The notes beneath the pieces were generated by a model, which saw nothing but the letters and a program-made list of their open reading frames with translations, ran no database searches and had not been told where the DNA came from. 64,000 nt of DNA, from the NCBI GenBank assembly GCA_052267165.1, contig JBKQHO010000007.1:144133-208132 (forward strand). Direction: 5' to 3'. The position numbers and the translations under genes are program-made. The DNA comes from CAWICD01 sp052267165. Lineage in GTDB: Bacteria > Vulcanimicrobiota > Vulcanimicrobiia > Vulcanimicrobiales > Vulcanimicrobiaceae. Positions 49,366 to 58,849 of this stretch are shown here, in pieces (positions within the stretch are counted from its first letter, which is position 1; every line of letters starts with the position of its first letter).

Positions 49366-50946
49366 TCACGGCATGGGCAGGTTGTCCTTCTGCGCCCCAG
49401 CTTGGGCCACGTGCGGCGGGGAGGCAATCAGGGCAGTCAGGTCGAGCGACGAGCGGACGTGCGCCGCCAGACGATCGATGCGCCGTTCGCGCTCCTCGCG
49501 CAAAGACGCGAGGGCGAGCGGCGGCGCGAGACCGCGCGCCTTGCGCGCTGCCGAGATGAACGCGTGGCGAAACGGGTCGTCGTCGAAGATGCCGTGCAAG
49601 TACGTCCCTGCGATGCGTCCGTCCGCCGAGCAGGCGCCGTCGCTTCGGAAACCCTCGTCTGCGGCGCGCTGGATCAGAGCGAACGGCGGCGCATCGCCTT
49701 CAGCACTCGTCTCCCCCACGTGAATTTCGTAGCCGCGAACGGGCACTCCGCGCGCATCAGTGCCGAACAGATCGCCGGTGAGCCGGCCGCTCGCGAGCAT
49801 CGTTACCTTCGTCGCGGCAAACGTCGTGCGCAAGCGCAAAAGCGCGAGCCCGCGCGTCGACCCGCCGCCCTCGGCGCCCATCGGATCATCGATCCGCTCT
49901 CCCAGCATTTGCAGGCCGCCACAAATTCCGAAGACCAGCGGCGCCGAACGGATCGCTGGATCGAAGCCGGCGCTCTCGAGCCAGCTCCGAGTCGCAAGCG
50001 TCGTCTTCGTGCCGGGGAGGATGACGACGTCGGCTCCCGACAGCGCCTCCGGGGTACCGCAATACACGAGCTCGACGTCAGGCTCGCGGCCCAGCGGGTC
50101 GAAGTCCGTCGCGTTGGACAGATAGGGCTGTGCGATGACCGCGATCCGCAAGCGCCGCGCGGGTCCCTCGGCGTCGCGCCAGGCAGGGCGCCGTGCCACA
50201 GGCTCGGCCTCGAGCGACACGCTGTCTTCTTCGTCGAGCCCGATGTCGCGCAAATATGAAACGACGCCGAAACACGGCAGCCCGATTCGGCGCTCGAACT
50301 CGGCCACTCCCGGCGCAAGCAACGCGAGGTCGCCGCGGAACTTGTTGATGACGAAGCCCGCGATTCGTGCCCGCTCCTCCGGCTCGAGAAGGGCAAGCGT
50401 TCCCAGGATGGCGGCAAAGACGCCGCCCCGATCGATATCGCCGACGAGCACGCAGCGCGCATCGGCGGCCTGCGCCATACGCATGTTGACGATATCGCTG
50501 TCACGCAGGTTGAACTCCGCCGGCGAGCCGGCGCCTTCCAGCACGATGAAGTCGTAAGCCTGCGCGAGTCGTTCGTACGAGGCGCAAACGAGCGGGAAGA
50601 GCCCCTTCACGCGGTGCCGATGGTAGTCGCTCGCAGACGAATCGCCCCACACGCGGCCTTGCACGACGATCTGCGCGCCGCATTCGGAGCTCGGTTTGAT
50701 GAGGATCGGATTCATGTCGGCCGATGCAGACACTCCCGCGGCTTCCGCCTGCAGTGCCTGCGCGCGCCCGATCTCCAACCCGTCGGGCGTGGCGGCCGAG
50801 TTAAGTGCCATGTTTTGGGCCTTGAAGGGCGCGACGCGAATGCCGTCCTGACGAAGAATGCGGCACAGCGCTGCGACCATCAGCGACTTGCCGACGTGAG
50901 ACGCCGTCCCAAGCACCATCAGAGCACGCGCGGACACCGTCAGCAT
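49366..50946 (-). CDS. cobQ: Cobyric acid synthase
   Basis: This is a 526-aa enzyme (CobQ/CbiP) that amidates four side chains of adenosylcobyrinate a,c-diamide. The P-loop VLGTASHVGKSLMVAALCRI is followed by the family signature FKAQNMALNSAATPDGLEIG and ADMNPILIKPSSECGAQIVV. The C-terminal glutamine amidotransferase domain has the nucleophile in VFGICGGLQMLG and His/Glu in GTYLHGIFDDD. It lies upstream of the riboswitch-controlled operon on the same strand. Its own promoter region overlaps the YceI remnant, and no riboswitch precedes it. Confidence 0.94.
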   Translation of the reverse strand: MLTVSARALMVLGTASHVGKSLMVAALCRILRQDGIRVAPFKAQNMALNSAATPDGLEIGRAQALQAEAAGVSASADMNPILIKPSSECGAQIVVQGRVWGDSSASDYHRHRVKGLFPLVCASYERLAQAYDFIVLEGAGSPAEFNLRDSDIVNMRMAQAADARCVLVGDIDRGGVFAAILGTLALLEPEERARIAGFVINKFRGDLALLAPGVAEFERRIGLPCFGVVSYLRDIGLDEEDSVSLEAEPVARRPAWRDAEGPARRLRIAVIAQPYLSNATDFDPLGREPDVELVYCGTPEALSGADVVILPGTKTTLATRSWLESAGFDPAIRSAPLVFGICGGLQMLGERIDDPMGAEGGGSTRGLALLRLRTTFAATKVTMLASGRLTGDLFGTDARGVPVRGYEIHVGETSAEGDAPPFALIQRAADEGFRSDGACSADGRIAGTYLHGIFDDDPFRHAFISAARKARGLAPPLALASLREERERRIDRLAAHVRSSLDLTALIASPPHVAQAGAQKDNLPMP

Positions 50947-50953
50947 TTCCGAG

Positions 50954-51145
50954 TCATACGCTACGCATAGCGCGCCCTTCGACGTGAACGGGGAACGAGA
51001 CCGACTTCGTAACGCCCTTGATCGTGAGCTCGCCCGTCACGTCGCAGTCGTCGGCGCCCAGCGGCTGCGCTGCAACGGCGCCTCGCGCGCCAACGAGCGA
51101 AAGGACGGCGGCCAACGTGACGAGCGCGACGGAGGGCTTGTGCAT
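50954..51145 (-). pseudogene. YceI-like secreted protein remnant (internal deletion)
   Basis: The 63-residue frame has an intact signal peptide (KPSVALVTLAAVLSLVGARG then AVAAQ), directly followed by DVTGELTIKGVTKSVSFPVH and VEG. The latter motif is the middle of YceI-family lipocalin-like proteins, normally ~90 residues after the signal peptide. Everything between, and the C-terminal half, is missing. The frame closes with RAMRSV. The gene thus looks like an in-frame internal deletion plus truncation. It lies 8 bp before cobQ and 32 bp after the multicopper oxidase on the same strand. Confidence 0.65.
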
Positions 51146-51176
51146 CGGACCTTTCCTCGACGGAGACGTTCGAAGG

Positions 51177-52700
51177 TTATACGACGCGGATCGTCGCCAT
51201 CATCCCGTTGTCCTCGTGATCCGCCATGTGGCAGTGCAGCGGGAAAACGCCGCGTACGAGCGGGTCGCGGAAGTCGACGAGGATGCGAATGCGCGACGGA
51301 CGGAGCCGCCCGCCGATACCGGGCCTCGCCTGCGGCACGTCGACGACGTCGACCCAGTGGCGATCGCGAATCGGCGTTCCGTTCAGCGACTCGAGCGCAA
51401 AGTGGACTTGGTGAACGTGGAAGGCATGGACCTCGTCGCTGTCGTTTTCGATCGTCCACTCCTCCGTCGTCCCGGCGCGCGCTGTGAACGCGGGTGCCTG
51501 CGTGGGCCGATACGAGACGCCGTTGATGAAAAAGCGCCTGGCGTCCTCGCTGAGCCGGATGGTGCGCGCTCGGACGGGCGCAGCGGGCGCGATGGAATAG
51601 AGCGCCGGCACGGCAAGGCCCGCCGGCGGCGAAACGCGAGGCAGGTCCGAAGCGTACTCGTCGTCGAGCTCGCCCAGAATCGCCCCCGGATTCTCGTCGC
51701 CGCCCGGACCCGTGTCGAAGCACAGCGAGTAGAGCATTTGCGGATGCTTGGGGCCGACGATCACGAATTCAGCCCGGCCGGCGGGTGGAATGAGGACGTG
51801 CCAGCGCGTCTCGCTGGCACCGGCCCCGTGATAGTAGCGCAGCGGCACGCCGTCAAGCGCAACCAACTGGACGGGTACGCCCGGTATTTGCAAGTCGAAG
51901 TGGCGATGAGCGGAGGCGTTCAGCACGCGCCACAGCTGTCGCTCGCCGGGATGGATGCCCAGCGTCGCGGCCGGCAGCCCGTTGATCGTGGTCTGCGACG
52001 TCGTCTCGACGCCGCAGGGCGCATCGAACTGGTCGTCCTGGTCGCCTGCAGGCTGGTTCGCGGGCGACGGGATCACTCGTTTCGCGTCGGGAGCCAGGGC
52101 TGCGCCGAGCGAGGGATCTTTCGGAACGTCGCGCAGCACGATGACCCGCTCACGCAGTCCGGCCAGACCCGCTACGACGTCTGCAATGCCCTCCACGACG
52201 ATCGCCCCCGCCATGCCGTTGCCGAGCTCCCAATTCGTGAGACCGTGCGGATGCGGATGGTACCAGTAGAGGCCCGGCGGCTGCTCGCGGCCGATCTTCA
52301 CGACGTAGTCGAACGAGCGGCCCGGTCGCACGCTGGTGGTGAGCACGTCGTCGCCGGGTGCCTTCGGCTCCGAGGCGAGCCCGTGGAAGTGCAGATTCGA
52401 CTGCGAGACCAAGCCGAAGCCGCACGTCTCGGGCAAGCCGTTCTCGTAGTGGAAATGGATCGTGTCTCCCGGCCGCACGCGGATCGTCGGCGCGACCTCC
52501 GCGCCGTTCCAGAAGAACGCCGGGCGGCCCGCGCCATCGAGCTTCGAGCTCACCGAAACGGAGGCGACCCCGCCGAGGCTGTGCACCTCGGGCAGGGTCG
52601 GAAGGTCGGGTGCGTTCATTGCCGTCATCCTCGCGCTGGCCTGCGCACAACCGGCAAGGGCCAGCGAGAGGAAGATCGGCCAGAGCCGCCTCGCGGTCAA
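51177..52700 (-). CDS. Multicopper oxidase, lipoprotein
   Basis: This is a 507-aa extracytoplasmic copper oxidase. The signal LWPIFLSLALAGCAQ has a lipobox Cys, so membrane anchoring is expected. Copper sites are complete: LHFHGLAS, LYWYHPHPHG, VHAFHVHQVHF and the C-terminal HCHMADHEDNGMM, with Met as type-1 axial ligand. Two further cupredoxin regions are recognisable (VRPGDTIHFHYENGLPETCG). The substrate may be metal ions or phenolics. The TTG start overlaps the stop of the phosphoesterase gene (TTGA), implying translational coupling. Confidence 0.88.
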   Translation of the reverse strand: MTARRLWPIFLSLALAGCAQASARMTAMNAPDLPTLPEVHSLGGVASVSVSSKLDGAGRPAFFWNGAEVAPTIRVRPGDTIHFHYENGLPETCGFGLVSQSNLHFHGLASEPKAPGDDVLTTSVRPGRSFDYVVKIGREQPPGLYWYHPHPHGLTNWELGNGMAGAIVVEGIADVVAGLAGLRERVIVLRDVPKDPSLGAALAPDAKRVIPSPANQPAGDQDDQFDAPCGVETTSQTTINGLPAATLGIHPGERQLWRVLNASAHRHFDLQIPGVPVQLVALDGVPLRYYHGAGASETRWHVLIPPAGRAEFVIVGPKHPQMLYSLCFDTGPGGDENPGAILGELDDEYASDLPRVSPPAGLAVPALYSIAPAAPVRARTIRLSEDARRFFINGVSYRPTQAPAFTARAGTTEEWTIENDSDEVHAFHVHQVHFALESLNGTPIRDRHWVDVVDVPQARPGIGGRLRPSRIRILVDFRDPLVRGVFPLHCHMADHEDNGMMATIRVV

Positions 52701-54313
52701 GACGACTGGCAGGCGAGCGGCGCTTGCTGGAAGTTGAACGCGTTCAGCGGCGGGACGGCCTTGGCGTCACGCGAGCCGAGCGAGGGCAGCGTGAAGAGCT
52801 TCTCGATGAACGACAGGATCGAGACCGTCTCGTACTGCGTGTGATCGACGAAGCCCGCCTTCGCGTACGGCGAGATGATGATCATCGGCACGCGCGTGCC
52901 CGGCCCCCATTGGTCGATCTTTGGCGGCGTCATGTGATCCCAGCGGCCGCCGTTCTCGTCATAGGTGATGAAGACCGCGGTGTTCTTCCAGTAGTTCGAG
53001 CTGCACAGCGCCTGCAAATACTTCTGAACGTTTGCCTGGCCCTCGGCCAGCGCCGAATAGCTCGGATGCTCGTTGTCGATGCCGACCGGTTTGATGAAGG
53101 AGACCTGCGGCAGCGTCCCGGCGGCAAGATCGCTGTAGAACTTCGAGTCGTCCTGCAGATACGGACTCGTCGCCAAGGCACTGCCGCCGGTTCCTCCCCA
53201 GCGCCGGTAATAGACGAACGGCTGGTGGTGCCACTGGAAGCACGGACCGTTATCGGGGACGTTGTTGGTCGGATTCGCGGCGGACGCATACGCGCACTGG
53301 TTGGCCGCGGTCGGATTCGCCAGCGCCTGCGCGAAGCCGCCTGAGTACCATTTCCAGGAGACCGGCGGGAACCCGTCGGTCATCAGATCGCCGATCGTCT
53401 TGGTCGACGGCGAGATCGGGACCAGCAGCTGATCGGGGGACGTACCCGGAGCCGGGAGGTTTTGCGAGTACGTCGTGTTCACGTCGTAATAGCTGGCGCC
53501 GGTCTGCGGCCCCGGCGCGGTCTGCGGCGTCGGCATCGTCGTCAGCTTGCCGTCGTTGAGCGTCTTCGTCGTCGGATCCCAGTACGACTCGAACGTCTTC
53601 ACGTTGCTGGTCGGCAGCGCTTGATTCCAGACCGGCGTACACGCACAGATCAGCCACTGGTGGTTGAGGAACGAGCCGCCGAATGCGCTATGGAACGTCT
53701 CGTCGGCCATCGTGTAGTGTTGTGCGATCTTGCCTTCGGGCAGAATCGTGCCGTTGTAGTAGCTGAACGCCATCCCCGGATTGCTCGAGTACTCGATGAA
53801 CTTGTCCATCGAGCCGTTCGACGGTTCGAGGGCTCCGTTGTCGATCTGCAGCTGCTCGTGCCAGAAGACGTGCCACAGGTCACCCGTCTTGGTCGTCGGC
53901 GGGTCGTACGTGTCGATGCTGAACGGCGCTATCGTGGAGCCGACCGGCACGTTCGTGTCGGTCGCGCCGCCGGAGAGCCCCTGCCAGCCGCACGGCCACG
54001 GCCCGGTGGGGTTGCCCGCGACGATCAGGGCGGGTGGCGCTCCGGAAAGTGCGACGGTGTCGGACGCTCCGCCGACGGGGCATTGCAGCTGCTGGACCGA
54101 CGTCGCGCCGCCGCTACCGTTCGCGCCCGGGTAGTTCCCGTACAGCCCGTCGAAGCTCCAGTTCTCCTCATAGATGACCACGACGTGCGCGATCCTTTGC
54201 TGAGCTTGGCTGATTTGCGTCGACGGTGCGTTCGGCACCGGCGAGTTCCCGTTGCAGCCGGCCAGCAGTGCGCTGGCGAGCACCGAACACCAGAACGAGA
54301 TCAATCCTCTCAT
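52697..54313 (-). CDS. Phosphoesterase-family lipoprotein (acid phosphatase / phospholipase C-like)
   Basis: This is a 538-aa protein. The signal SFWCSVLASALLAGCNG has a lipobox. The catalytic family (phospholipase C/acid phosphatase A type) shows HVVVIYEENWSFDGLYGNYP at the N-terminus, IKPVGIDNEHPSYSALAEGQ, FITYDENGGRWDHMTPPKID and VPMIIISPYAKAGFVDHTQY. These contain the metal- and phosphate-binding residues. It hydrolyses a phosphoester outside the cytoplasm; the specificity is unknown. It is first in a two-gene coupled operon with the multicopper oxidase. Confidence 0.87.
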   Translation of the reverse strand: MRGLISFWCSVLASALLAGCNGNSPVPNAPSTQISQAQQRIAHVVVIYEENWSFDGLYGNYPGANGSGGATSVQQLQCPVGGASDTVALSGAPPALIVAGNPTGPWPCGWQGLSGGATDTNVPVGSTIAPFSIDTYDPPTTKTGDLWHVFWHEQLQIDNGALEPSNGSMDKFIEYSSNPGMAFSYYNGTILPEGKIAQHYTMADETFHSAFGGSFLNHQWLICACTPVWNQALPTSNVKTFESYWDPTTKTLNDGKLTTMPTPQTAPGPQTGASYYDVNTTYSQNLPAPGTSPDQLLVPISPSTKTIGDLMTDGFPPVSWKWYSGGFAQALANPTAANQCAYASAANPTNNVPDNGPCFQWHHQPFVYYRRWGGTGGSALATSPYLQDDSKFYSDLAAGTLPQVSFIKPVGIDNEHPSYSALAEGQANVQKYLQALCSSNYWKNTAVFITYDENGGRWDHMTPPKIDQWGPGTRVPMIIISPYAKAGFVDHTQYETVSILSFIEKLFTLPSLGSRDAKAVPPLNAFNFQQAPLACQSS

Positions 54314-54401
54314 CGATGGCCTCTCTTCGACTTTCGAACGCGTGTCGAAGAGACGTATAGCATCCCAACTCTAAGCCTTCCTTAAGGAACGACAGGAAGG
54401 G

Positions 54402-54981
54402 TTAGGGCAAAAGGACCCCGTTCACGACCGCTATGATGCCATTCGACTGAAAAACGTTCGGAATCGTGATCTCCGCCGAGCCGCCTCCAACTCCCGCCAG
54501 CCGAACCCTGTCGCCGTCCATGGTCGCGGTCAGGTCGTCACCCTCGGGCGTCTTGAGGTGGGCGGTGCCGTTGCCGCCGGTGATCTGCATCTCGATGTCG
54601 ACCAGCGTGACGTGGCCCGCGAGCACGTGATAGGTGAGCACCTTTCTTCAGCAAGACGTCGTCGGAGGTGACCTTGTCGACCGTGGCCTTCGGAAGCTTC
54701 GCGAACGCTTCGCTCGTCGGCGCGACGACCGCGAACGGCCCAGGACCCTCGAGCGTCTCGACCAAGCCCGCCTGTCTGACCAGCGACATTAGGGTCGTGT
54801 GGTCCTTCGACTGCACGGCGTTCTGAACGATGTTCTTGTTCAAGTACATCGCCGCGCCGCCGACCATTGGATCGGGATGCATGGAACTCATCGAGGCCGA
54901 GCCCGCCATGGTATCGGCGCCGACGGGACCGGCGAGGCCGAGGACGTCTGCCGCAACGAGCACGGTAAATCGGTTGAGCAT
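54402..54981 (-). pseudogene. Fasciclin-domain protein, single-base frameshift
   Basis: From the ATG at 54981 the frame encodes a signal peptide (RFTVLVAADVLGLAGPVGAD) and a FAS1 N-terminal half (NIVQNAVQSKDHTTLMSLVR, then GPFAVVAPTSEAFAKLPKAT, DKVTSDDVLLKK). It then shifts. The rest continues in another frame as VLTYHVLAGHVTLVDIEMQI to NVFQSNGIIAVVNGVLLP and stop at 54402. The shift maps to one extra A in the AAGAAAGG run near 54640-54648. Removing it restores a full-length domain nearly identical in pattern to the relic at 27358-27819. It could be a true lesion, phase variation at the A-run or a sequencing error. Confidence 0.8.
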
Positions 54982-55121
54982 CGTCTCCCCTTTTACGAGC
55001 GGTCTGTCGTTCCATCGGACTGATACGTCACAACGAGCGACTTGCGCGAATAACGCGCGGCACTCACGTGCAGATTGCGCGCAACGCCTCGCGCAGGCCT
55101 CATCGCTAACGTAATCACTGA

Positions 55122-55129
55122 ATACAAAT
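55122..55129 (+). promoter_or_regulatory. Candidate metal-regulator half-site upstream of the TonB receptor
   Basis: The octamer ATACAAAT is identical to one arm of the perfect palindrome at 59050-59074. The partner arm here is degenerate: only GTA (55111-55113) keeps the expected spacing. It lies ~115 bp before the start of the receptor-NiCoT operon. It is AT-rich in a GC-rich setting. Confidence 0.35.
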
Positions 55130-55241
55130 TTGCGGCGCAGGAGTAATCCGGCTTACCGCCGTGCAACGTCCCGACAGTTACCGACCGTCCATCGATGTCA
55201 GGCATTCGCACGCTAACGGCATCCGTCGCAGGAGTTACGTG

Positions 55242-57668
55242 ATGTTGACGACGCTTCTTCTTGCTATTGTCGCGCCGCTCGTATCGCCCAGCTCGAGCAT
55301 CGCCGCTGCGAGCGCCGCACCGGCGACGGCATTCCCTACGACCGCCGTCGTCACATCTGCGTCTCCTGTACCCTGCCCTTCGACCACGCCTACGCCTGCC
55401 GGAGCCGCTCCACCGGCCTCTCCCGCGCCCTGCGGTGCACAGTTGAAGACGATCGCGAACGTGGCGGTGGCCGGCCGCAAAGCGGATTTAGTTGGCATCG
55501 CTCAAGCCGCATCGGAGGGAACGATCGGTCGGCAGCAGATCGCCGACCGGGCCATCCTTCGACCCGGCGAGGTTCTGGAAGCGATCCCCGGCCTCGTCAT
55601 CACGCAACACAGCGGCGAGGGCAAGGCCAATCAATACTACCTGCGCGGCTTCCAGCTCGATCACGGGACCGATTTGGAAAGCACCATCGGCGGCATCCCC
55701 ATCAACATGGTCTCACACGCGCACGGCCAGGGCTACTCCGACATCAACTGGCTCATGCCGGAACTCGTCAGCTACATCGAGTTCAAGAAGGGTCCGTACT
55801 ACGCCGACCAGGGCGACTTCTCAACGGCCGGCTCCTATAATCTCTACTTTCGCGACACGATCGAGCCGGTGATGTCATTTGGACTCGGCGACTACGGCTA
55901 CGACCGCTTTTTCACTGCGGGCTCACCAAAGCTCGGTGCCGGTCACCTGCTCTACGGGGTCGAGATCTATCACGACAACGGTACGCTCGTGAAGCCGGAC
56001 GAATACCATAAATTGAACGCCATGGCGCGCTACACGCTCTCCAGAGGGAATGACAGCTTCGGCGTCAACGCTTTTGCTTACGACGGCGCCTTCAATTCGA
56101 CGGACCAGATCCCGCAACGCTTGGTCGACGCCGGCATCATCAGCCCGTACGGTTACGTCGACCCAACCGACGGCGGGAATACGTACCGTTACGCATTATC
56201 CGCGCAATGGCAACACCAAGATCCAAACGGAACGACGAAGTTCAACGCGTATGGGGTCGACTATTTCCTCGACCTCTTCTCCAACTTCACGTATTATTTG
56301 TACGATGCCAACAACTACTACAACGAGACGGCCAATCCGATCACCTGTAACGTCGCCTTCACGACCTGCTCGCCCAATCCATCGAGCGGGCTGCGCGCGC
56401 CCAATTATTCGTCGTATTGCCCGGCATATACCGCGGCCGCCGGAGCCGCGCCCCACTCGCTGACGCCGACGCCCTACAATTTCCAATGCGGCGATCAGCG
56501 CGAGCAAGAGGACAAACGCTTCATTTCAGGTTTCAATTTCTCGAGAACCTTCGTCACGCCGGGAACCGTCACCACCATCGGCGTCGACACGCGCAACGAT
56601 AACATTTCCACCCTCGGCTTATTCATCGACCAGGCGCGCAACCGCTTTCCCGGAGGCACTCTGAGCGACGATCACGTCGTGGAACGAGGCAGCGATATCT
56701 ACATCCAGTCCGAATTGCGCGTCGGGCACAAGCTGCGCTTGGATCCAGGCATTCGCTTCGACTATTACACCTTTCACGACGCCGCCTTCGATCCGAACAA
56801 CAGCGGCGCGGGCAGCGCTGCGATGGTGAATCCGAAGATGAACCTCGCCTACGCATTTTCCCCGCGCAGCGAATTCTATATGGATTTCGGCGACAGCTTC
56901 CATTCGAACGACGTTCGCGGCACGACGTATTTCGACGACCCGCAGACCCACGCCCCGTTCGACTCGACGGGCGCGCCCGTCGGCCGCAATCCCCTGTTGA
57001 ACCGTTCGGTCGGGGAAGAGGTCGGATACCGCTACACTAACCCCCGCTTGACGACCACGGTCTCTCTCTTCGAGCTGTATCAGGCGGACGAGCTCATCTT
57101 CGACGGCGACCATGGTACGACGTCGCTCGGCGGCCCAACGCAGCGCAAAGGCGTGGAGTTCACGAACTACTACACGCCCACCAACCGGCTCACGCTCGAC
57201 GCCGACCTCGTCACGACGACCGCGCGCTTCCTTGACGACCCCACGCACTCCGGGACCGGCGTTCCGGAATCACTGAGCGGCGTCGTTTCCCTCGGGGCTA
57301 CCGTTGACGAACCACGTTATTCGACGAGCCTGCGCATGCGCTACTTCGGGCCGCGAACGCTCGACACGCAGGGCGACGCCAAGTCGCCTCCGTCGACGAT
57401 CTGGAACTTTCAATTTACGGCGAAAATGGCGCAAGATAGCCGGCTCTCGCTCGACCTCTTCAACCTCTTCAACGCAGAGGTGCCCGACGTCACCTACTAC
57501 TACAACTCATGGCTGCCGTATGACGCAAAGAACCCCGCGAACGCGAACAACCCCGCGATCGATCCGGCCCTCGGTGCGAACATCAACGGGAATGCGGGAG
57601 TCGCCGACTATCACTTTCACCCCGCGGAGCGGCGCATCGTTCGCTTGACGTACGCACGAAAGCTCTGA
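55242..57668 (+). CDS. TonB-dependent receptor, probable nickel/cobalt uptake
   Basis: This is an 808-aa outer-membrane receptor. The ATG at 55242 has AGGAG 7 bp upstream, and a longer frame from 55161 is rejected. A signal peptide (LTTLLLAIVAPLVSPSSSIA) precedes a Pro/Thr/Ala-rich linker with two Cys-Pro motifs. The plug has ILRPGEVLEAIPGLVITQHS, YYLRGFQLDHGTDLESTIGG and the His-rich IPINMVSHAHGQGYSDINWL. A long barrel ends RIVRLTYARKL. It is followed 11 bp later by a NiCoT permease, so nickel or cobalt import (free or chelated) is the inferred role. Confidence 0.87.
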   Translation: MLTTLLLAIVAPLVSPSSSIAAASAAPATAFPTTAVVTSASPVPCPSTTPTPAGAAPPASPAPCGAQLKTIANVAVAGRKADLVGIAQAASEGTIGRQQIADRAILRPGEVLEAIPGLVITQHSGEGKANQYYLRGFQLDHGTDLESTIGGIPINMVSHAHGQGYSDINWLMPELVSYIEFKKGPYYADQGDFSTAGSYNLYFRDTIEPVMSFGLGDYGYDRFFTAGSPKLGAGHLLYGVEIYHDNGTLVKPDEYHKLNAMARYTLSRGNDSFGVNAFAYDGAFNSTDQIPQRLVDAGIISPYGYVDPTDGGNTYRYALSAQWQHQDPNGTTKFNAYGVDYFLDLFSNFTYYLYDANNYYNETANPITCNVAFTTCSPNPSSGLRAPNYSSYCPAYTAAAGAAPHSLTPTPYNFQCGDQREQEDKRFISGFNFSRTFVTPGTVTTIGVDTRNDNISTLGLFIDQARNRFPGGTLSDDHVVERGSDIYIQSELRVGHKLRLDPGIRFDYYTFHDAAFDPNNSGAGSAAMVNPKMNLAYAFSPRSEFYMDFGDSFHSNDVRGTTYFDDPQTHAPFDSTGAPVGRNPLLNRSVGEEVGYRYTNPRLTTTVSLFELYQADELIFDGDHGTTSLGGPTQRKGVEFTNYYTPTNRLTLDADLVTTTARFLDDPTHSGTGVPESLSGVVSLGATVDEPRYSTSLRMRYFGPRTLDTQGDAKSPPSTIWNFQFTAKMAQDSRLSLDLFNLFNAEVPDVTYYYNSWLPYDAKNPANANNPAIDPALGANINGNAGVADYHFHPAERRIVRLTYARKL

Positions 57669-57679
57669 ACGGCGGCCGA

Positions 57680-58783
57680 ATGAAAGGACCGGCCGAACCG
57701 GCTCCCTTCGGAGTCGCCGCCTTGGCTCGCGTCATCGATGACGGGGCAAAGGACGTTAGGGCGAAGGTCGTTACCATCTACGTCGTACTCATAGCGACCA
57801 CGCTCATAGCCTGGGCTCTGGCATTAGCGGCCTTTTCGACGCGGCCCTTGCTCCTCGGAACGGCGCTCGTCGCCTACGGCTTTGGATTGCGCCACGCAGT
57901 CGATGCGGATCATATATCCGCGATCGACAACGTGACGCGCAAGCTGATGCAGGACGGGCAGCGGCCGGTTGCGGTCGGCTTCTTCTTCTCGCTCGGCCAC
58001 TCGACGATCGTCATCCTATTGACGATCGCGATTGCAGTCGGTGCCGGCGTCGTGAAATCGACGATGCCAAACCTCGAGAACGTCGGAGGCTTGATCGGCA
58101 CGGCGATATCGGCGGCGTTCCTTTTCGCTATCGCGGCGATAAATGTCGTCGTCTTCCTCGACGTGTACGAAGCTTTCCGCCGGGTTCGCCGTGGAGGTGC
58201 CTATAATGAAGAGGCAGTCAATGCTTTCCTGGCTGACCGCGGCCTCCTCGGACGCTTCTTCAGGCCCCTGATGAAAGTCGTCAGCAAGAGCTGGCACATG
58301 TACCCGATCGGCGTGCTTTTCGGGCTTGGCTTCGACACCGCGACCGAGGTCGGACTCCTCGGAATTGCGGCGGTGCAAGGCGGCAACGGGCTGCCCATCT
58401 ACGACATTCTGATCTTCCCGCTGCTCTTCACCGCCGGCATGTCGCTGTTGGATACGACGGACGGCATCCTGATGTTGGGAGCGTACGGTTGGGCCTACGT
58501 CAAGCCGGTTCGCAAGCTCTTCTACAACATGACCATCACTTTGGTCTCGATCGCCGTCGCCCTAATCGTCGGGGCTATCGAGGCTCTCAGCATCGTCGCC
58601 GCTCAGCTTCATTTGTCAGGCGGCGTCTGGGACGGCCTCGCGAACCTCAGCGGCAACTTCGGCGCGCTAGGATTCGCGATCATCGGCGTGTTCCTGGCGA
58701 GTTGGGCCGTCTCGACGTTGATCTATAAACTGCGCCGCTACGACGAGTCAAACCACCCCGCCCCAACGGACATCACAACCTAA
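57680..58783 (+). CDS. Nickel/cobalt permease (NiCoT family)
   Basis: This is a 367-aa inner-membrane transporter with about eight helices. The signature of helix II, GFGLRHAVDADHISAIDNVT (HX4DH), is perfect, followed by VGFFFSLGHSTIVILLTIAI. LGFDTATEVGLLG and FPLLFTAGMSLLDTTDGILM are the other two family motifs. NiCoT proteins import Ni2+ and/or Co2+; the sequence does not decide which. Cobalt would suit the B12 genes in this window. It starts 11 bp after the receptor stop, so the two form an operon. Confidence 0.94.
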   Translation: MKGPAEPAPFGVAALARVIDDGAKDVRAKVVTIYVVLIATTLIAWALALAAFSTRPLLLGTALVAYGFGLRHAVDADHISAIDNVTRKLMQDGQRPVAVGFFFSLGHSTIVILLTIAIAVGAGVVKSTMPNLENVGGLIGTAISAAFLFAIAAINVVVFLDVYEAFRRVRRGGAYNEEAVNAFLADRGLLGRFFRPLMKVVSKSWHMYPIGVLFGLGFDTATEVGLLGIAAVQGGNGLPIYDILIFPLLFTAGMSLLDTTDGILMLGAYGWAYVKPVRKLFYNMTITLVSIAVALIVGAIEALSIVAAQLHLSGGVWDGLANLSGNFGALGFAIIGVFLASWAVSTLIYKLRRYDESNHPAPTDITT

Positions 58784-58849
58784 CGCCTACGCTCGCCCGC
58801 GTCGTGACGCGCCCCCTGCATTCAGGCGAGTTTCGGCACGTCGCCGCGG

